A DNA stretch of 64,000 nt, taken from contig PERY01000005.1 of NCBI GenBank assembly GCA_002929055.1, forward strand, positions 43,235 to 107,234. Reading direction: 5' to 3'. This stretch comes from Methylocystis sp. (GTDB lineage Bacteria > Pseudomonadota > Alphaproteobacteria > Rhizobiales > Beijerinckiaceae). Of this stretch, positions 43,412-52,764 are shown in pieces; the first letter of the stretch is position 1, and each line of letters opens with the position of its first letter. The position numbers and the translations under genes were made by a program. Below the pieces are notes generated by a model that worked only from the letters and a program-made list of their open reading frames with translations, searched no databases and was not told the origin of the DNA.

Positions 43412-44775
43412 TGGCGACCGACATTCTGATTGTGGACGACGAGGAAGACATCCGGGAACTCGTCGCCGGCATTCTCGACGACGAGGGCCACGGAACCCGC
43501 ACCGCCAGGGACGCTGACGAGGCGCTCGCCGCGATCGCTTCGCGGCGGCCGCATCTCGTCTTTCTGGACATTTGGCTGCAGGGCTCGCGCCTCGACGGGC
43601 TTCAGGTGCTCGAACAGATTCAGAAGCAGCACAAGGGCCTGCCCGTGGTCATGATTTCAGGCCACGGCAACATCGAGACGGCGGTCAGCGCCATCAAGAT
43701 CGGGGCCTACGACTTCATCGAAAAGCCGTTCAAGGCGGACCGGCTCGTGCTCGTCGCCGAACGCGCGCTCGAGGCCTATCAGCTGCGCCGCGAACTCTCC
43801 GCGCTGCGCCAGCGCGCAGGGGCTTTCGACCGGATCGTCGGCAGTTCGCCGGCGGCGCATCAGCTTCAGCAACTCATCGGCCGCGTCGCGCCCGTAAATT
43901 CGCGCGTCCTCATCACCGGCGCGCCCGGCACCGGCAAGGAACTCGCCGCCCGCTGCATCCATGAGGCCTCGGCGCGGTCCGGCGGGCCCTTCGTCGTCAT
44001 CAATTCAGCGACGATCACGCCCGAAAACATGGAGATGGAGCTTTTCGGCCACGAGGGGCCGGACGGCGAGCGCAAGATCGGCGCGATGGAGGAGGCCCAC
44101 GGCGGGACGCTCTTCCTCGACGAAATCGCCGACATGCCCAAGGATACGCAGGCAAAGATCCTGCGCGTGCTGGTGGACCAGACCTTTCAGCGCGTCGGCG
44201 GCACGACGAAGGTCCAGGTGGACGTGCGCGTCATCTCCTCGTCCGCCCGCGATCTCGCCTCGGCGATCGAGGAGGGGGCGCTGCGGGAGGATCTCTTCCA
44301 CCGCCTCGCCGTCGTGCCGATCCGCGTGCCCTCGCTGGCGGAGCGGAGGGAGGATATTCCGGCGCTCATCGAATATTTCATGGAGAATATGTCGCTCGCC
44401 TCGGGCATGCCGCGCCGGCAGATCGCCGACGACGCCCTCGCCGTCCTGCAGTTGCATGACTGGCCGGGCAACATCCGTCAGCTGAAGAACAACGTGGAGC
44501 GGCTGATGATCATCACCGCGGGGGAGGCCGGCGCGACCATCACCGCCGACATGCTTCCGGCCGATGTCGGCGAACTCGTGCCCGCGACACCGGCGGGCGT
44601 GAGGGGCGAAAAGCTGATGAGCCTGCCGCTGCGCGAGGCGCGCGAAGTGTTCGAGCGCGAATATCTCGTGGCCCAGCTCAACCGCTTTTCCGGCAATATT
44701 TCGCGGACAGCGGAATTCATCGGCATGGAAAGATCGGCCTTGCACAGGAAGTTGAAGTCGCTGTCTATAGACTAG
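43411..44775 (+). CDS. ntrX: Response regulator NtrX
   Basis: A 454-residue NtrC-like regulator. Receiver Asp53 (VFLDIWLQG); AAA+ domain with Walker A GAPGTGKE, Walker B TLFLDEIADMP and DWPGNIRQLKNNVERL; C-terminal Fis-type HTH (NISRTAEFIGMERSALHRKL). The sigma-54 contact loop GAFTGA is missing: the region after ELFGHEG reads PDGERKIGAMEEAH. As known for other alphaproteobacterial NtrX proteins, it probably does not activate sigma-54 but binds DNA as a conventional regulator. Start overlaps the ntrY stop; a terminator follows. Confidence 0.95.
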   Translation: MATDILIVDDEEDIRELVAGILDDEGHGTRTARDADEALAAIASRRPHLVFLDIWLQGSRLDGLQVLEQIQKQHKGLPVVMISGHGNIETAVSAIKIGAYDFIEKPFKADRLVLVAERALEAYQLRRELSALRQRAGAFDRIVGSSPAAHQLQQLIGRVAPVNSRVLITGAPGTGKELAARCIHEASARSGGPFVVINSATITPENMEMELFGHEGPDGERKIGAMEEAHGGTLFLDEIADMPKDTQAKILRVLVDQTFQRVGGTTKVQVDVRVISSSARDLASAIEEGALREDLFHRLAVVPIRVPSLAERREDIPALIEYFMENMSLASGMPRRQIADDALAVLQLHDWPGNIRQLKNNVERLMIITAGEAGATITADMLPADVGELVPATPAGVRGEKLMSLPLREAREVFEREYLVAQLNRFSGNISRTAEFIGMERSALHRKLKSLSID

Positions 44776-44827
44776 TAAATTCAGTTATATATGATCGTCA
44801 AATAATGTTTTGGATGAGATTCTGAAG

Positions 44828-44857
44828 GCCTCTGGCGCCGTCAGAGGCGACGTTTTT
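44828..44857 (+). terminator. Rho-independent terminator after ntrX
   Basis: GCCTCTG (44828-44834) pairs with CAGAGGC (44842-44848) around a 7-base loop, followed by GACG and TTTTT at 44853-44857. Confidence 0.85.
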
Positions 44858-45027
44858 GACAGCCATCCCGAAGGCGTCCGGAGCATCGTTCCAGGGCGAG
44901 TTCCGCCTTGCGCTTCCTCTAGGGACGGGGTCTAATGCCCGCGCGGAGGCCAATGTCCAGAAGAACATAACCGCGGGGGGGCGGCGTCAAACCGCTCGGC
45001 TCAATCAAGAAAAGAACAGGATAGCCG

Positions 45028-45291
45028 ATGTCGTCGGAGCGTTCGCAGAATCTGCAAGATACCTTTCTGAATTTCGTCAGGAAAAACAAAGTTCCGCTCA
45101 CCATCTTCCTCGTCAATGGCGTCAAGCTGCAGGGCATTGTCACCTGGTTCGACAATTTTTGCCTCCTGCTGCGCCGCGACGGGCACTCGCAGCTCGTCTA
45201 CAAACACGCCATATCCACCATCATGCCCGGCCACCCGATCCAGATGTTCGAGCCGAGCGAAGATGAGGGGCCGGGGGAGAAACAGCGGTAA
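45028..45291 (+). CDS. hfq: RNA chaperone Hfq
   Basis: An 87-residue Sm-like protein that forms hexamers and pairs small RNAs with mRNAs. Sm1 is [35 protein letters not shown] with a conserved Gln8 and Phe/Asp residues. Sm2 holds the [10 protein letters not shown] motif (YKHxIST), the poly-U pocket. A short acidic tail ([12 protein letters not shown]) follows. It is followed after five bases by hflX, the classic hfq-hflX order, downstream of ntrX. Confidence 0.98.
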   Translation: MSSERSQNLQDTFLNFVRKNKVPLTIFLVNGVKLQGIVTWFDNFCLLLRRDGHSQLVYKHAISTIMPGHPIQMFEPSEDEGPGEKQR

Positions 45292-45296
45292 CCGGA

Positions 45297-46649
45297 TTGA
45301 ACGACGAACGAAGGAATGACGCATCCGCCCACGGCGGAGACCGCACACGTGCGCTTGTCATCGGGCCTTACCCCTCGCGGGGCCCCGCATCGCTGTCGCG
45401 CGACCCGCAGGCGCGGCTCACCGAGGCGATCGGCCTCGCCCAGGCGATCGATCTCGACATCGTGGGTGAAGTCCCTGTCGCGCTGAACGAGGTTCGGCCG
45501 GCCACCTATCTCGGCAAGGGCAAGGTCGAGGAGATCGCGGAAGCTGTGAAGGAGCGCGAGGCGGGACTGGTCAGCATGGACTGCCAGCTCTCGCCCGTTC
45601 AGCAGCGCAATCTCGAAAAGGCCTGGGGCGCCAAGGTCATAGACCGCACCGGCCTCATCCTCGAGATTTTCGGCCAGCGCGCCCGCACCAGGGAGGGCTC
45701 CCTTCAGGTCGAACTCGCCCATCTCGCCTATCAGAAATCCCGCCTCGTTCGCTCCTGGACCCATCTCGAGCGCCAGCGCGGCGGCTTTGGCTTCCTCGGC
45801 GGCCCCGGCGAAACACAGATCGAAACCGACCGCCGCCTCATCGAGGAGCGCATGCGGCGCATCGAGACGGACCTGGACAAGGTCAAGCGCACGCGCGGCC
45901 TCCACCGCAAGACGCGCCGCGACACGCCGTATCCGGTTGTGGCCCTCGTCGGCTACACCAACGCCGGAAAATCTACGCTTTTCAATCGCCTGACCAAGGC
46001 CGAGGTGCTCGCGCAGGACATGCTCTTCGCCACGCTCGACCCTACGCTGCGGGAAATCCGGCTGCCGCATGGCGCGCGGCTTCTGCTCTCCGACACAGTG
46101 GGCTTCATCTCGGACCTGCCGACCATGCTCGTCACCGCCTTTCGCGCGACGCTGGAGGAGGTGACGCTCGCCGATGTGATCCTGCATGTGCGCGACGTGT
46201 CGCATGAAGATTCCGAGGCGCAGGCCCATGATGTAGAGGCGATCCTGGAAGAACTGGGCCTGAAGGGCGAGGCGGAAGGGCGCATCATCGAAGTCTGGAA
46301 CAAGATCGACGCGCTCGATCCCGAGCGGCTGGAGGCCATGCGCGTCGGCGCCCGCGGCTTTGATCCGCAGCGTCGGCCGGCGCTTGTCTCCGCCGTTACG
46401 GGGGAGGGGCTCGACGATCTGCTCGCCCGCATCGAGACGCTGCTCGCCGCAAACCGCAAGACGCTGACGCTGGAGCTGGCGGCTGAGGACGGGCAGGGGC
46501 TCGCCTGGCTCCACGCCCATGCGGAAGTGCTCTCGCGCGAGACGCGGGACGATGGCGGCTCGCATCTTGTCGTGCGCGTCGCCCCTGAACGCTGCGAGGA
46601 AGTGCTTCGTCGGTTCACGCCGGACACGCCGGGCGAGGGCGCCAAATGA
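45297..46649 (+). CDS. hflX: GTPase HflX
   Basis: A 450-residue ribosome-associated GTPase that splits stalled 70S ribosomes. The N-terminal HflX domain has [16 protein letters not shown] and [15 protein letters not shown] [14 protein letters not shown]; then [13 protein letters not shown]. The G domain has G1 [10 protein letters not shown]3 [10 protein letters not shown] and G4 NKID. A C-terminal segment of about 80 residues follows. The frame begins with TTG 45297, with no nearby ATG or GTG in frame and only a weak Shine-Dalgarno, so translation is probably coupled to hfq, which ends five bases upstream. Confidence 0.94.
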   Translation: MNDERRNDASAHGGDRTRALVIGPYPSRGPASLSRDPQARLTEAIGLAQAIDLDIVGEVPVALNEVRPATYLGKGKVEEIAEAVKEREAGLVSMDCQLSPVQQRNLEKAWGAKVIDRTGLILEIFGQRARTREGSLQVELAHLAYQKSRLVRSWTHLERQRGGFGFLGGPGETQIETDRRLIEERMRRIETDLDKVKRTRGLHRKTRRDTPYPVVALVGYTNAGKSTLFNRLTKAEVLAQDMLFATLDPTLREIRLPHGARLLLSDTVGFISDLPTMLVTAFRATLEEVTLADVILHVRDVSHEDSEAQAHDVEAILEELGLKGEAEGRIIEVWNKIDALDPERLEAMRVGARGFDPQRRPALVSAVTGEGLDDLLARIETLLAANRKTLTLELAAEDGQGLAWLHAHAEVLSRETRDDGGSHLVVRVAPERCEEVLRRFTPDTPGEGAK

Positions 46650-46969
46650 TGCACTGGTTCTATCTCGCCATCGCCATTGTGTCGGAGGTCGCCGGCTCTT
46701 CCGCGCTTCCAGCGGCCCAGGGCTTTCGCAATCCTGGCCCTTCGCTGCTGGTCGTCGCCGGCTATGTGTCGGCCTTCTATTTCCTGTCGCTGACGCTGGA
46801 GGCGATTCCGCTCGGCGTCGCCTATGCGGTCTGGTCAGGCGTCGGCCTTGCGCTCATTTCGGTCGCCGGCTGGGTGTTTTACCGGCAGAGCCTCGGGCCG
46901 GTTGAAATATTTGGCATATTGATGATCGGCGCCGGGGTTGTGGTTCTCAAACTCGGCAGCGGCGCCTGA
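46646..46969 (+). CDS. SMR-family small multidrug exporter (EmrE-like)
   Basis: A 107-residue protein with four membrane helices. The essential proton/drug-binding glutamate is Glu14 ([13 protein letters not shown]). Helix 3 carries the family signature [13 protein letters not shown], and helix 4 is [16 protein letters not shown]. Such dimers export cationic drugs or guanidinium compounds by proton antiport. Start overlaps the hflX stop by four bases (ATGA), so it is the last gene of the hfq-hflX operon. It ends three bases before the convergent cytochrome gene. Confidence 0.9.
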   Translation: MMHWFYLAIAIVSEVAGSSALPAAQGFRNPGPSLLVVAGYVSAFYFLSLTLEAIPLGVAYAVWSGVGLALISVAGWVFYRQSLGPVEIFGILMIGAGVVVLKLGSGA

Positions 46970-46971
46970 TT

Positions 46972-47535
46972 TCATCGTGGCGAAGGCAGAAACGGCAGCA
47001 TGCGCCTCAGCGTCCCGTCGCGCAGAAAATAGTGATGCGCCAGCGCAGCGGCGGCGTGCAGCGTCGCTATCACAATCAGCATATGCGCCAGAAGCTCGTG
47101 AATCTCTTTCGAATAGTGCTTGAGTTCGCGGTTCCTGGGCCAGGGCGAGGGAATGTCGTAGACGCCAAGGAGCGGCAGCGTCTCGCCGCCATGAAACAGC
47201 GTCACGAGGCCCACGATGGGAACCGAGAAGAGCAGGGCGTAGATCGCGAACTGTCCCAGCCGCGAGGCAAGTTCGCCGGGGAGCCCGAAGGGGCTTGGCT
47301 CGGCAGGCGGCGGCGGCGTCACGAAACGCCAGACGATCCGCAGGACAAGCAACAGCAGCACGAATTGCCCTAGCAGCACATGGGCGAATTCGCCGGCGTG
47401 ACGCATCGGCCCGCGCGGCAACTCGTCCCCCAGGAGACCGAGCGTCCAGGCCCCGATGACGAACAGCGCCGACGCCCAGTGAAACGCGCGCGAAGCGGGG
47501 CTGTAAGTGGCGCCTGCGGCAATTGAATCGCTCAT
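46972..47535 (-). CDS. Cytochrome b561-type membrane protein
   Basis: A 187-residue four-helix di-heme cytochrome of the bacterial b561/YodB family. Candidate heme ligands are His in SRAFHWASALF (helix 1), HAGEFAHVLLGQF (helix 2), ELLAHMLIVIATLHAAAAL (helix 4) and nearby His residues. It should pass electrons between quinol and periplasmic acceptors or superoxide. Start at ATG 47535; the frame open to 47577 runs into mazG. It overlaps the mazG stop by four bases, so the two are co-transcribed. Confidence 0.85.
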   Translation of the reverse strand: MSDSIAAGATYSPASRAFHWASALFVIGAWTLGLLGDELPRGPMRHAGEFAHVLLGQFVLLLLVLRIVWRFVTPPPPAEPSPFGLPGELASRLGQFAIYALLFSVPIVGLVTLFHGGETLPLLGVYDIPSPWPRNRELKHYSKEIHELLAHMLIVIATLHAAAALAHHYFLRDGTLRRMLPFLPSPR

Positions 47536-48344
47536 GGGACGCCCGCTTTCTTTTCCAGCTTTTTGGCCTCGACCCAAAGCGCCTCCATCTCATCGAGCGA
47601 GGCGGCTTCGGGTGACGAGCCCAACTCGGCAAGTCTGCGTTCGATATGGTGGAAGCGCCTCTGAAATTTCGCATTCGCGCCGCGCAGGGCCTGTTCGGGA
47701 TCGACCTTCGCATGGCGCGCAAGGTTGGAGACAACGAAAAGCAGGTCGCCGATCTCCGCTTCGAGCGATCTGGGATCGATGTCGGGGCGCGAAAGCTCCT
47801 CGGCGACTTCGTCCGTCTCTTCGCGGATCTTGCCCAGCACTTGGGCCGCATTGTTCCAGTCGAAGCCGACCCTCGACGCTTTCTGCTGAAGCTTCACGGC
47901 CCGTGTGAGCGCGGGCAGGGCGAGCGGCACGCCATCCAGAAGGCTTTCGGGCGCAGGCGCGCCCTTCGCGGCCCTTTCGGCCGCCTTGATCTCGCTCCAT
48001 TGCATCGTGACCGCGCCGGGCGTCAGCGCGGCGGCGTCGCCGAAGACATGCGGATGGCGACGGACGAGCTTGTCGCAAATGGCGTCGACGACGTCGGGGA
48101 AGGCGAAAGCGTCCAGCTCCTGCGCCATACGGGCGTGGAAGACCACCTGAAGCAGAAGATCGCCGAGCTCGTCCTTCAGCTCGCCAAGGTCGCCGCTTTC
48201 GACGGCGTCGGCGACCTCATAGGCCTCCTCGATCGTATAGGGGGCGATCGAGCGGAAATCCTGATCGAGATCCCAGGGGCAGCCGGTTCCGGGCGTCCGC
48301 AGGGTCGCCATGATCTCTATGAGACGCGCAATGTCGCCGGACAT
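47532..48344 (-). CDS. mazG: Nucleoside triphosphate pyrophosphohydrolase MazG
   Basis: A 270-residue enzyme with two MazG repeats that hydrolyses NTPs to NMPs and removes damaged nucleotides. Repeat 1 has GTGCPWDLDQDFRSIAPYTIEEAYEVADA and the metal helix LKDELGDLLLQVVFHARMA. Repeat 2 has the ExxE-12-ExxD pattern in KIREETDEVAEEL and EAEIGDLLFVVSNLARH. Start at ATG 48344 (MSGDIARL), since the extra residues back to 48401 run through the preceding terminator. Confidence 0.94.
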   Translation of the reverse strand: MSGDIARLIEIMATLRTPGTGCPWDLDQDFRSIAPYTIEEAYEVADAVESGDLGELKDELGDLLLQVVFHARMAQELDAFAFPDVVDAICDKLVRRHPHVFGDAAALTPGAVTMQWSEIKAAERAAKGAPAPESLLDGVPLALPALTRAVKLQQKASRVGFDWNNAAQVLGKIREETDEVAEELSRPDIDPRSLEAEIGDLLFVVSNLARHAKVDPEQALRGANAKFQRRFHHIERRLAELGSSPEAASLDEMEALWVEAKKLEKKAGVP

Positions 48345-48363
48345 GCGGCAAAAGCCCTCGCAC

Positions 48364-48398
48364 AAAAGAAAACGCCGCGGTCCCGGGGGATCGCGGCG
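48364..48398 (-). terminator. Rho-independent terminator of the cold-shock gene
   Basis: On the minus strand CGCCGCG and CGCGGCG (48392-48398 and 48373-48379) form a 7-bp stem followed by TTTTCTTTT. It sits between the cold-shock gene stop and mazG. Confidence 0.88.
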
Positions 48399-48419
48399 CA
48401 AGAACCGTTCGCTCGACGA

Positions 48420-49103
48420 TCAGTCCAGCGTAATGGAAAGCGCCTCGCGGCCCTTCTGGGTGTCGACGACCTGCATCGTCACCGGCTGACCTTCCACCAG
48501 ATGATTGACGCCCGAGGGACCAAGGATCGAGATGTGAACGAAGACGTCCTTGCCGCCGTCGTTCGACTGCACGAAGCCGAAGCCCTTGGTCTCGTCGAAC
48601 CACTTCACCTTGCCGGAAACCGGCACTGCGGTCGAGGGGTCGGGAGCCTGACGACGCGGGCGGGGGCTGTCGAAGCCGCCGCCGCCACCGCCGAAACCGC
48701 CGCCGCGCGGGGGCGGAGGCGCCCGCTCTGCGGCGCCGGCGAGATCAACGTCGAGAACGCGCGCGACCTGCTGGCCCTTCACGGAACTCGTAACCTGCAC
48801 CTGGAGCTTGGCGCCCGGCGGCAGGGTCTCGTAACCGGCTGCCTGAACGGCGCCGATGTGAAGGAATGCGTCTCCCGTGCCATTGGCCAGTTCGACAAAG
48901 CCGAAGCCCTTGTCCGACTTGAACCACTTCACGATGGCGTCCACGGTGGGACCATCCATCGAAGACGGGGGCGGAGCGTCGAAGCCGCCTCCGCCAAACG
49001 GCGACCTCGCGGGTCGACTGGTCCGCGGCGCGTCATAGCTGTACGGCGCGTCATCATCGAACCCCCGCTTGCGGGGTCCCCGGAAATCTCTACCTTTGCT
49101 CAT
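48420..49103 (-). CDS. Double cold-shock-domain protein with Gly/Pro-rich linker
   Basis: A 227-residue RNA chaperone. A basic disordered N-terminus (RDFRGPRKRGFDDD) precedes CSD1 (residues 54-118: VKWFKSDKGFGFVELANG, DAFLHIG). A glycine/proline-rich linker follows, then CSD2 (about 160-225: VKWFDETKGFGFVQSNDGG, DVFVHISILG). It has the same two-domain plan as the protein at 11422-11991, but a longer linker. Start at ATG 49103 with AGGTAGAC upstream. It has its own terminator. Confidence 0.92.
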   Translation of the reverse strand: MSKGRDFRGPRKRGFDDDAPYSYDAPRTSRPARSPFGGGGFDAPPPSSMDGPTVDAIVKWFKSDKGFGFVELANGTGDAFLHIGAVQAAGYETLPPGAKLQVQVTSSVKGQQVARVLDVDLAGAAERAPPPPRGGGFGGGGGGFDSPRPRRQAPDPSTAVPVSGKVKWFDETKGFGFVQSNDGGKDVFVHISILGPSGVNHLVEGQPVTMQVVDTQKGREALSITLD

Positions 49104-49632
49104 GTCTACCTGCTCGTCTCCGCCAAAAACGGCAAGACCCTTATGCCCAACGCGTGCGCCCATACGAAAGCGCCCGGGCGCGAAAAGTGCGTCCGTGCGA
49201 CGTCGATGGGATGTTGCCAGTTGAATGCCATATAGTCCCGCGCAACGAGCTTTTTAGCAGACAAACGCGCCCTATGGCCAGAATTTTTCGTGGGCCAATC
49301 GAAAAAACCCAAGAAATGCCTCGTTCCGGCGAACCTCAAGCTGCCGCTTTGTGGGTCAGTGGCATTGCTTTCAAGGCGATTCCGGGATTGCGCCCCGTCC
49401 AGCCCGAATCGTGCGGCTTATGGCCGGACGGGGCTTGCCAAGCCTTTGAAGCGGCGCGGAAGGCGTCAAGGCGCTCGGCGAGAGAAGAGGCCGCGCGACA
49501 TATCCGCGCCGGATTCGCATAATCGATATTATGGAACCTAAGACCGCTTCTGTGGCTGGAGGTTGACCCGATTATGAAGCCGCATACGCGCATGAGCACA
49601 GAATTTAATCTCCGGGTCGCCATCAACGCGGT
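49104..49632. other. Intergenic region with a possible structured element
   Basis: About 530 bp between the cold-shock and glycosyltransferase genes. Two overlapping plus-strand frames (49274-49522 and 49290-49541) have mediocre codon use and no recognisable product. GCCCCGTCC (49392-49400) and GGACGGGGC (49426-49434) form a 9-bp stem with a 25-base loop. The stretch just upstream of 49103 probably holds the cold-shock promoter and leader. No gene called. Confidence 0.45.
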
Positions 49633-51030
49633 TCACTGCGCCGCGATCGCCCGCGCCAGATGCTGTTCGGCAAGGAGCGCCGCGATCCGCAGCGCGGCGG
49701 TTGCAGCGCCGTCTTCATGCCTGACGATCTCCGACACGGCCTGCGCCCGTGCGCCAAGCGCTCCAAGGCCGTCGATCTCGTCGCAGAGGGCCGCAGTCGT
49801 GACGCTCATCCCGTCGATCGTCCGCGCGACGCCGAGCCTTTGCAGCCGTTCGGCGTTGTCGAACTGGTCGCCCAGGAACGGCGTGACGAGCTGGGGCCGC
49901 CCGGCGCGCAGCGCCTGTCCGCTGGTGCCGATCCCGCCGTGATGAATGACGGCCAAGGCGCGCGGAAAAACCCCCGAATGCGGCGCGTAAGGCGCGATGA
50001 AGACGCTCTGCGGAAGGTTCCGGCCGAGTTCGGCGACGTGCTCGTCATGGGCCAGCAGAACTGCGCGCTTGCCCAGCCTCTGCGCAGCCTCGATGCATGT
50101 TCGGTAATAATTGCGTCCGGCGCGCGCGACGAAACTGCCGAGGGTGAAGACGATCGGCGGCGACCCCGCGTCGAGAAAAGCTTCCAGATCAAGCGGCAGC
50201 GCGCCTCTCTCGACAAAGCGGTCGTGGAAAGTGTGGCCCGCCACGAAGGTGCGCGTCCCGTGATCCGGCTGCGGCGGCGCGAGCGTTGGACTGAAAAGCC
50301 CGATGATCGCCTCGCTGGATTTTACGCCCAGCAGAAGGTCGAGCCCATATCGCGGCCTGAGACCCAGCTCGCGCCGCAGCCGTCGCAGCGGCTCGGCCCA
50401 GAGCGCCACCGCATGTGACAGCGACCAGAGCAGCAAGCGATTGTAGGCGATCTCTATCGGCCAGGCGGGCGCGCGCCGCAGCGGCGCCTTTGAGCCAAGC
50501 GGCGGGTCATAGGCCGAGTAAAGCATCATCGGCGACAACAGCACGGTGATGAGCGGCAGCCCCCGACTCTCGGCGGCCAGCCGCGCCGAGAAGGCGAGGC
50601 TATGGGCCACGACCGCGACTGCGCCTTCCGCCGCCTCGAGGAGATCGTCATAGCTCTCCGCAAGATGCGGGAAAATCAGCGTATCGAAGAGGAACTTGTC
50701 GTCGGCCGCCATGCGCCGTGCAATCTCCTCCATATCGATCCCGAGCCGCTGCGTGAGATCGTCGGCGTCGGGGCGGATCGCCACGAAGGATATCCCCTCC
50801 CCCTCGATGAACTCCCGGTAGGCGGCGCTGGTCGCGATCACCGGCGCAAAGCCCTCTCTCCGCAGGGCATGGGCCAGCGCGACGAAGGGGTGGAGGTCGC
50901 CCAGCGATCCGAAGGTCGCGATGAGGATTTTGCGCGCGGACAGGTCTGGCCCCGTTTCTTGCGCTGGTCTAAAGAGCGCGGGTGCGCCATCGGGATAGTC
51001 CGAGGCCATCTCCCGACCCAAAGGTCGCAT
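49633..51030 (-). CDS. MGT/UGT-like glycosyltransferase (GT1)
   Basis: A 465-residue GT-B fold enzyme related to macrolide, sterol and rhamnosyl transferases. The N-terminal domain has ILIATFGSLGDLHPFVALAHAL. The C-terminal donor domain has VFTLGSFVARAGRNYY, FIAPYAPHSGVFPRALAVIHHGGIGTSGQALRAG and PFLGDQFDNAERL, the UGT signature with HHGGIGT. Acceptor unknown; lipid or hopanoid glycosylation is possible but unsupported. ATG 51030 and ATG 51009 (MASDYPDG) are alternative starts. It is divergent from rlmN across 36 bp. Confidence 0.87.
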   Translation of the reverse strand: MRPLGREMASDYPDGAPALFRPAQETGPDLSARKILIATFGSLGDLHPFVALAHALRREGFAPVIATSAAYREFIEGEGISFVAIRPDADDLTQRLGIDMEEIARRMAADDKFLFDTLIFPHLAESYDDLLEAAEGAVAVVAHSLAFSARLAAESRGLPLITVLLSPMMLYSAYDPPLGSKAPLRRAPAWPIEIAYNRLLLWSLSHAVALWAEPLRRLRRELGLRPRYGLDLLLGVKSSEAIIGLFSPTLAPPQPDHGTRTFVAGHTFHDRFVERGALPLDLEAFLDAGSPPIVFTLGSFVARAGRNYYRTCIEAAQRLGKRAVLLAHDEHVAELGRNLPQSVFIAPYAPHSGVFPRALAVIHHGGIGTSGQALRAGRPQLVTPFLGDQFDNAERLQRLGVARTIDGMSVTTAALCDEIDGLGALGARAQAVSEIVRHEDGAATAALRIAALLAEQHLARAIAAQ

Positions 51031-51066
51031 TGTGTTACACTAATGGCCGGGAATTAGAGATCGACC

Positions 51067-52248
51067 ATGACTTTGTCACACAGCACGACAGCCGAAAAGC
51101 CCTCGCTGGCCGGAATGACCCGCGCGCAGATTGGCGACGCCTTGCGCGCCCTGGGCCTGCCGGAGCGCGAAATCCGCATGCGCGTCTCGCAGCTCTGGCA
51201 CTGGATATACTTCCGCGGCGCGCGCGGCTTCGACGAAATGCTCAATGTCTCCAAGACGCTGCGCGTTACGCTTAACGGCGCCTTCGATTTACGGCTGCCG
51301 GAAATCGTCGAGGAGCAGATTTCCATTGACGGAACCCGTAAATGGCTGCTGCGACTCCCGTCTACCGGCCCGCAGGACAAGGGCGCGGAAGTCGAATGCG
51401 TCTATATTCCCGAGAGCGATCGCGGCACGCTCTGCGTCTCGTCGCAGGTCGGATGCACGCTGACCTGCACCTTCTGCCACACCGGCACGCAGAAGCTCGT
51501 GCGCAATCTGACTACCGCGGAGATCGTCGGCCAGCTTCTGGTCGCGCGCCAGCGGCTCGGCGACTTCCCCGGCCGCGAGCGCCCGACCGACGGGCTCGTG
51601 CCGGCGGGCGAGGGCGTGCGCGCCGTCTCCAACATCGTCTTCATGGGCATGGGCGAGCCGCTGTACAACGTCGAGAACGTCATGGCCGCGATCGAGATCA
51701 TGGCCGATGGCGACGGCCTGTCGCTCAGCAAGCGCCGCATCACCGTCTCGACCTCCGGCGTCGTGCCGCAGATCGAGCGGCTGGGGTCCGAATGCGGCCC
51801 TGCCCTCGCCATTTCGCTGCACGCCGTGCGCGATGAACTGCGCAACGAGCTTGTGCCGCTCAACAGGAAATATCGGATCAAGGAGCTGCTGCAGGCCTGC
51901 CGCGACTATCCCGGCGCCAGCAACGCCCGCCGCATCACCTTCGAATATGTGATGCTGAAGGGCGTCAACGACAGCCCGGCCGAGGCGCGTGAACTGGTGC
52001 GGCTCCTCAAGGGCGTTCCGGCCAAGATCAATCTCATTCCCTTCAATCCCTGGCCCGGCGCGCCATATGAATGTTCGGACTGGGAGACGATCGAGCGATT
52101 CTCCGACATCGTCTTCAACGCCGGTTACGCCAGCCCCGTACGCACGCCGCGCGGCCGGGACATTCTGGCCGCCTGCGGGCAATTGAAGAGCGAGACGGAG
52201 AAGCTGCGCGCAAGGGCGCGGCTCGCGGCGCAGGACGCGGCGGAATAG
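51067..52248 (+). CDS. rlmN: 23S rRNA/tRNA adenine-C2 methyltransferase RlmN
   Basis: A 393-residue radical-SAM enzyme that methylates A2503 of 23S rRNA and A37 of some tRNAs. The cluster cysteines are Cys130, Cys134 and Cys137 in [15 protein letters not shown]. Also visible are [19 protein letters not shown]-like [30 protein letters not shown], and the catalytic C-terminal cysteine region [18 protein letters not shown]. Length and layout are normal. It converges with dsbB, which ends 13 bp away. Confidence 0.96.
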   Translation: MTLSHSTTAEKPSLAGMTRAQIGDALRALGLPEREIRMRVSQLWHWIYFRGARGFDEMLNVSKTLRVTLNGAFDLRLPEIVEEQISIDGTRKWLLRLPSTGPQDKGAEVECVYIPESDRGTLCVSSQVGCTLTCTFCHTGTQKLVRNLTTAEIVGQLLVARQRLGDFPGRERPTDGLVPAGEGVRAVSNIVFMGMGEPLYNVENVMAAIEIMADGDGLSLSKRRITVSTSGVVPQIERLGSECGPALAISLHAVRDELRNELVPLNRKYRIKELLQACRDYPGASNARRITFEYVMLKGVNDSPAEARELVRLLKGVPAKINLIPFNPWPGAPYECSDWETIERFSDIVFNAGYASPVRTPRGRDILAACGQLKSETEKLRARARLAAQDAAE

Positions 52249-52261
52249 CTATGCGTGCCGT

Positions 52262-52753
52262 CTAGCGCGACCGAACAGCACCCATCGTCGCCGCCCAGGC
52301 CAGCGCCGCCGTAATCACAACGTTCCAGTTCGCCAGCGTCAGACCCAGCACCCGGAGCGTCGGCTCGTCGCAGCGCACCACCTTCACGGACTGCAACTGC
52401 TTCATGAAGTCGTCCATCGAGCTTGCGGACGACAGGGGGCCCGAGCAATCCGACGGGCCCGCGAAAATCTTCCACTCGACGCCGGAGTGATAGATCGACA
52501 GCGCCGCATTTCCCGCGAACAGCAGCGCCATCAGCGCGAATGCGCCGCGCGCCAGCCCCGCCCTGCCCGTCTGCGCCGCAAAGCCCGCGACGGGCGCCAG
52601 AACAAAGGCGGCGTAATACGGAACCCGCTCCTTGTAGCAAAGTTCGCAAGGCAGATAGCCAAAGGCCTCATAAAGCCAAGCTCCCCCAATCGCCGCGAGG
52701 GAAACGGCGAGTATCAGCGCGGCTAAATTGCGGGGCGTAAAGAGGCGGTCCAG
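52262..52753 (-). CDS. dsbB: Disulfide bond formation protein DsbB, apparent CTG start
   Basis: A 163-residue four-helix protein that passes electrons from DsbA to quinone. Cysteines fall where expected: Cys36 and Cys39 (LPCELCYKER), Cys103 (SDCSG) and Cys128 (VVRCDE), close to 41/44/104/130 in E. coli. No ATG, GTG or TTG lies in frame before Met75 (52531), which would remove the CELC motif and the first helix. CTG 52753 has AGGGAG seven bases upstream, overlapping the stop of the preceding gene. Either CTG is the start or the start codon is mutated. Confidence 0.83.
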   Translation of the reverse strand: MDRLFTPRNLAALILAVSLAAIGGAWLYEAFGYLPCELCYKERVPYYAAFVLAPVAGFAAQTGRAGLARGAFALMALLFAGNAALSIYHSGVEWKIFAGPSDCSGPLSSASSMDDFMKQLQSVKVVRCDEPTLRVLGLTLANWNVVITAALAWAATMGAVRSR

Positions 52754-52764
52754 CGCGTGGCTCC

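Noticed and set aside
47646..49235. A 529-codon plus-strand frame over mazG and the cold-shock gene
   Set aside because: Antisense to two convincing genes and across a terminator.
49274..49541. Two overlapping frames as possible small genes
   Set aside because: Third-position composition is unlike neighbouring genes and neither has a clear Shine-Dalgarno or recognisable family.
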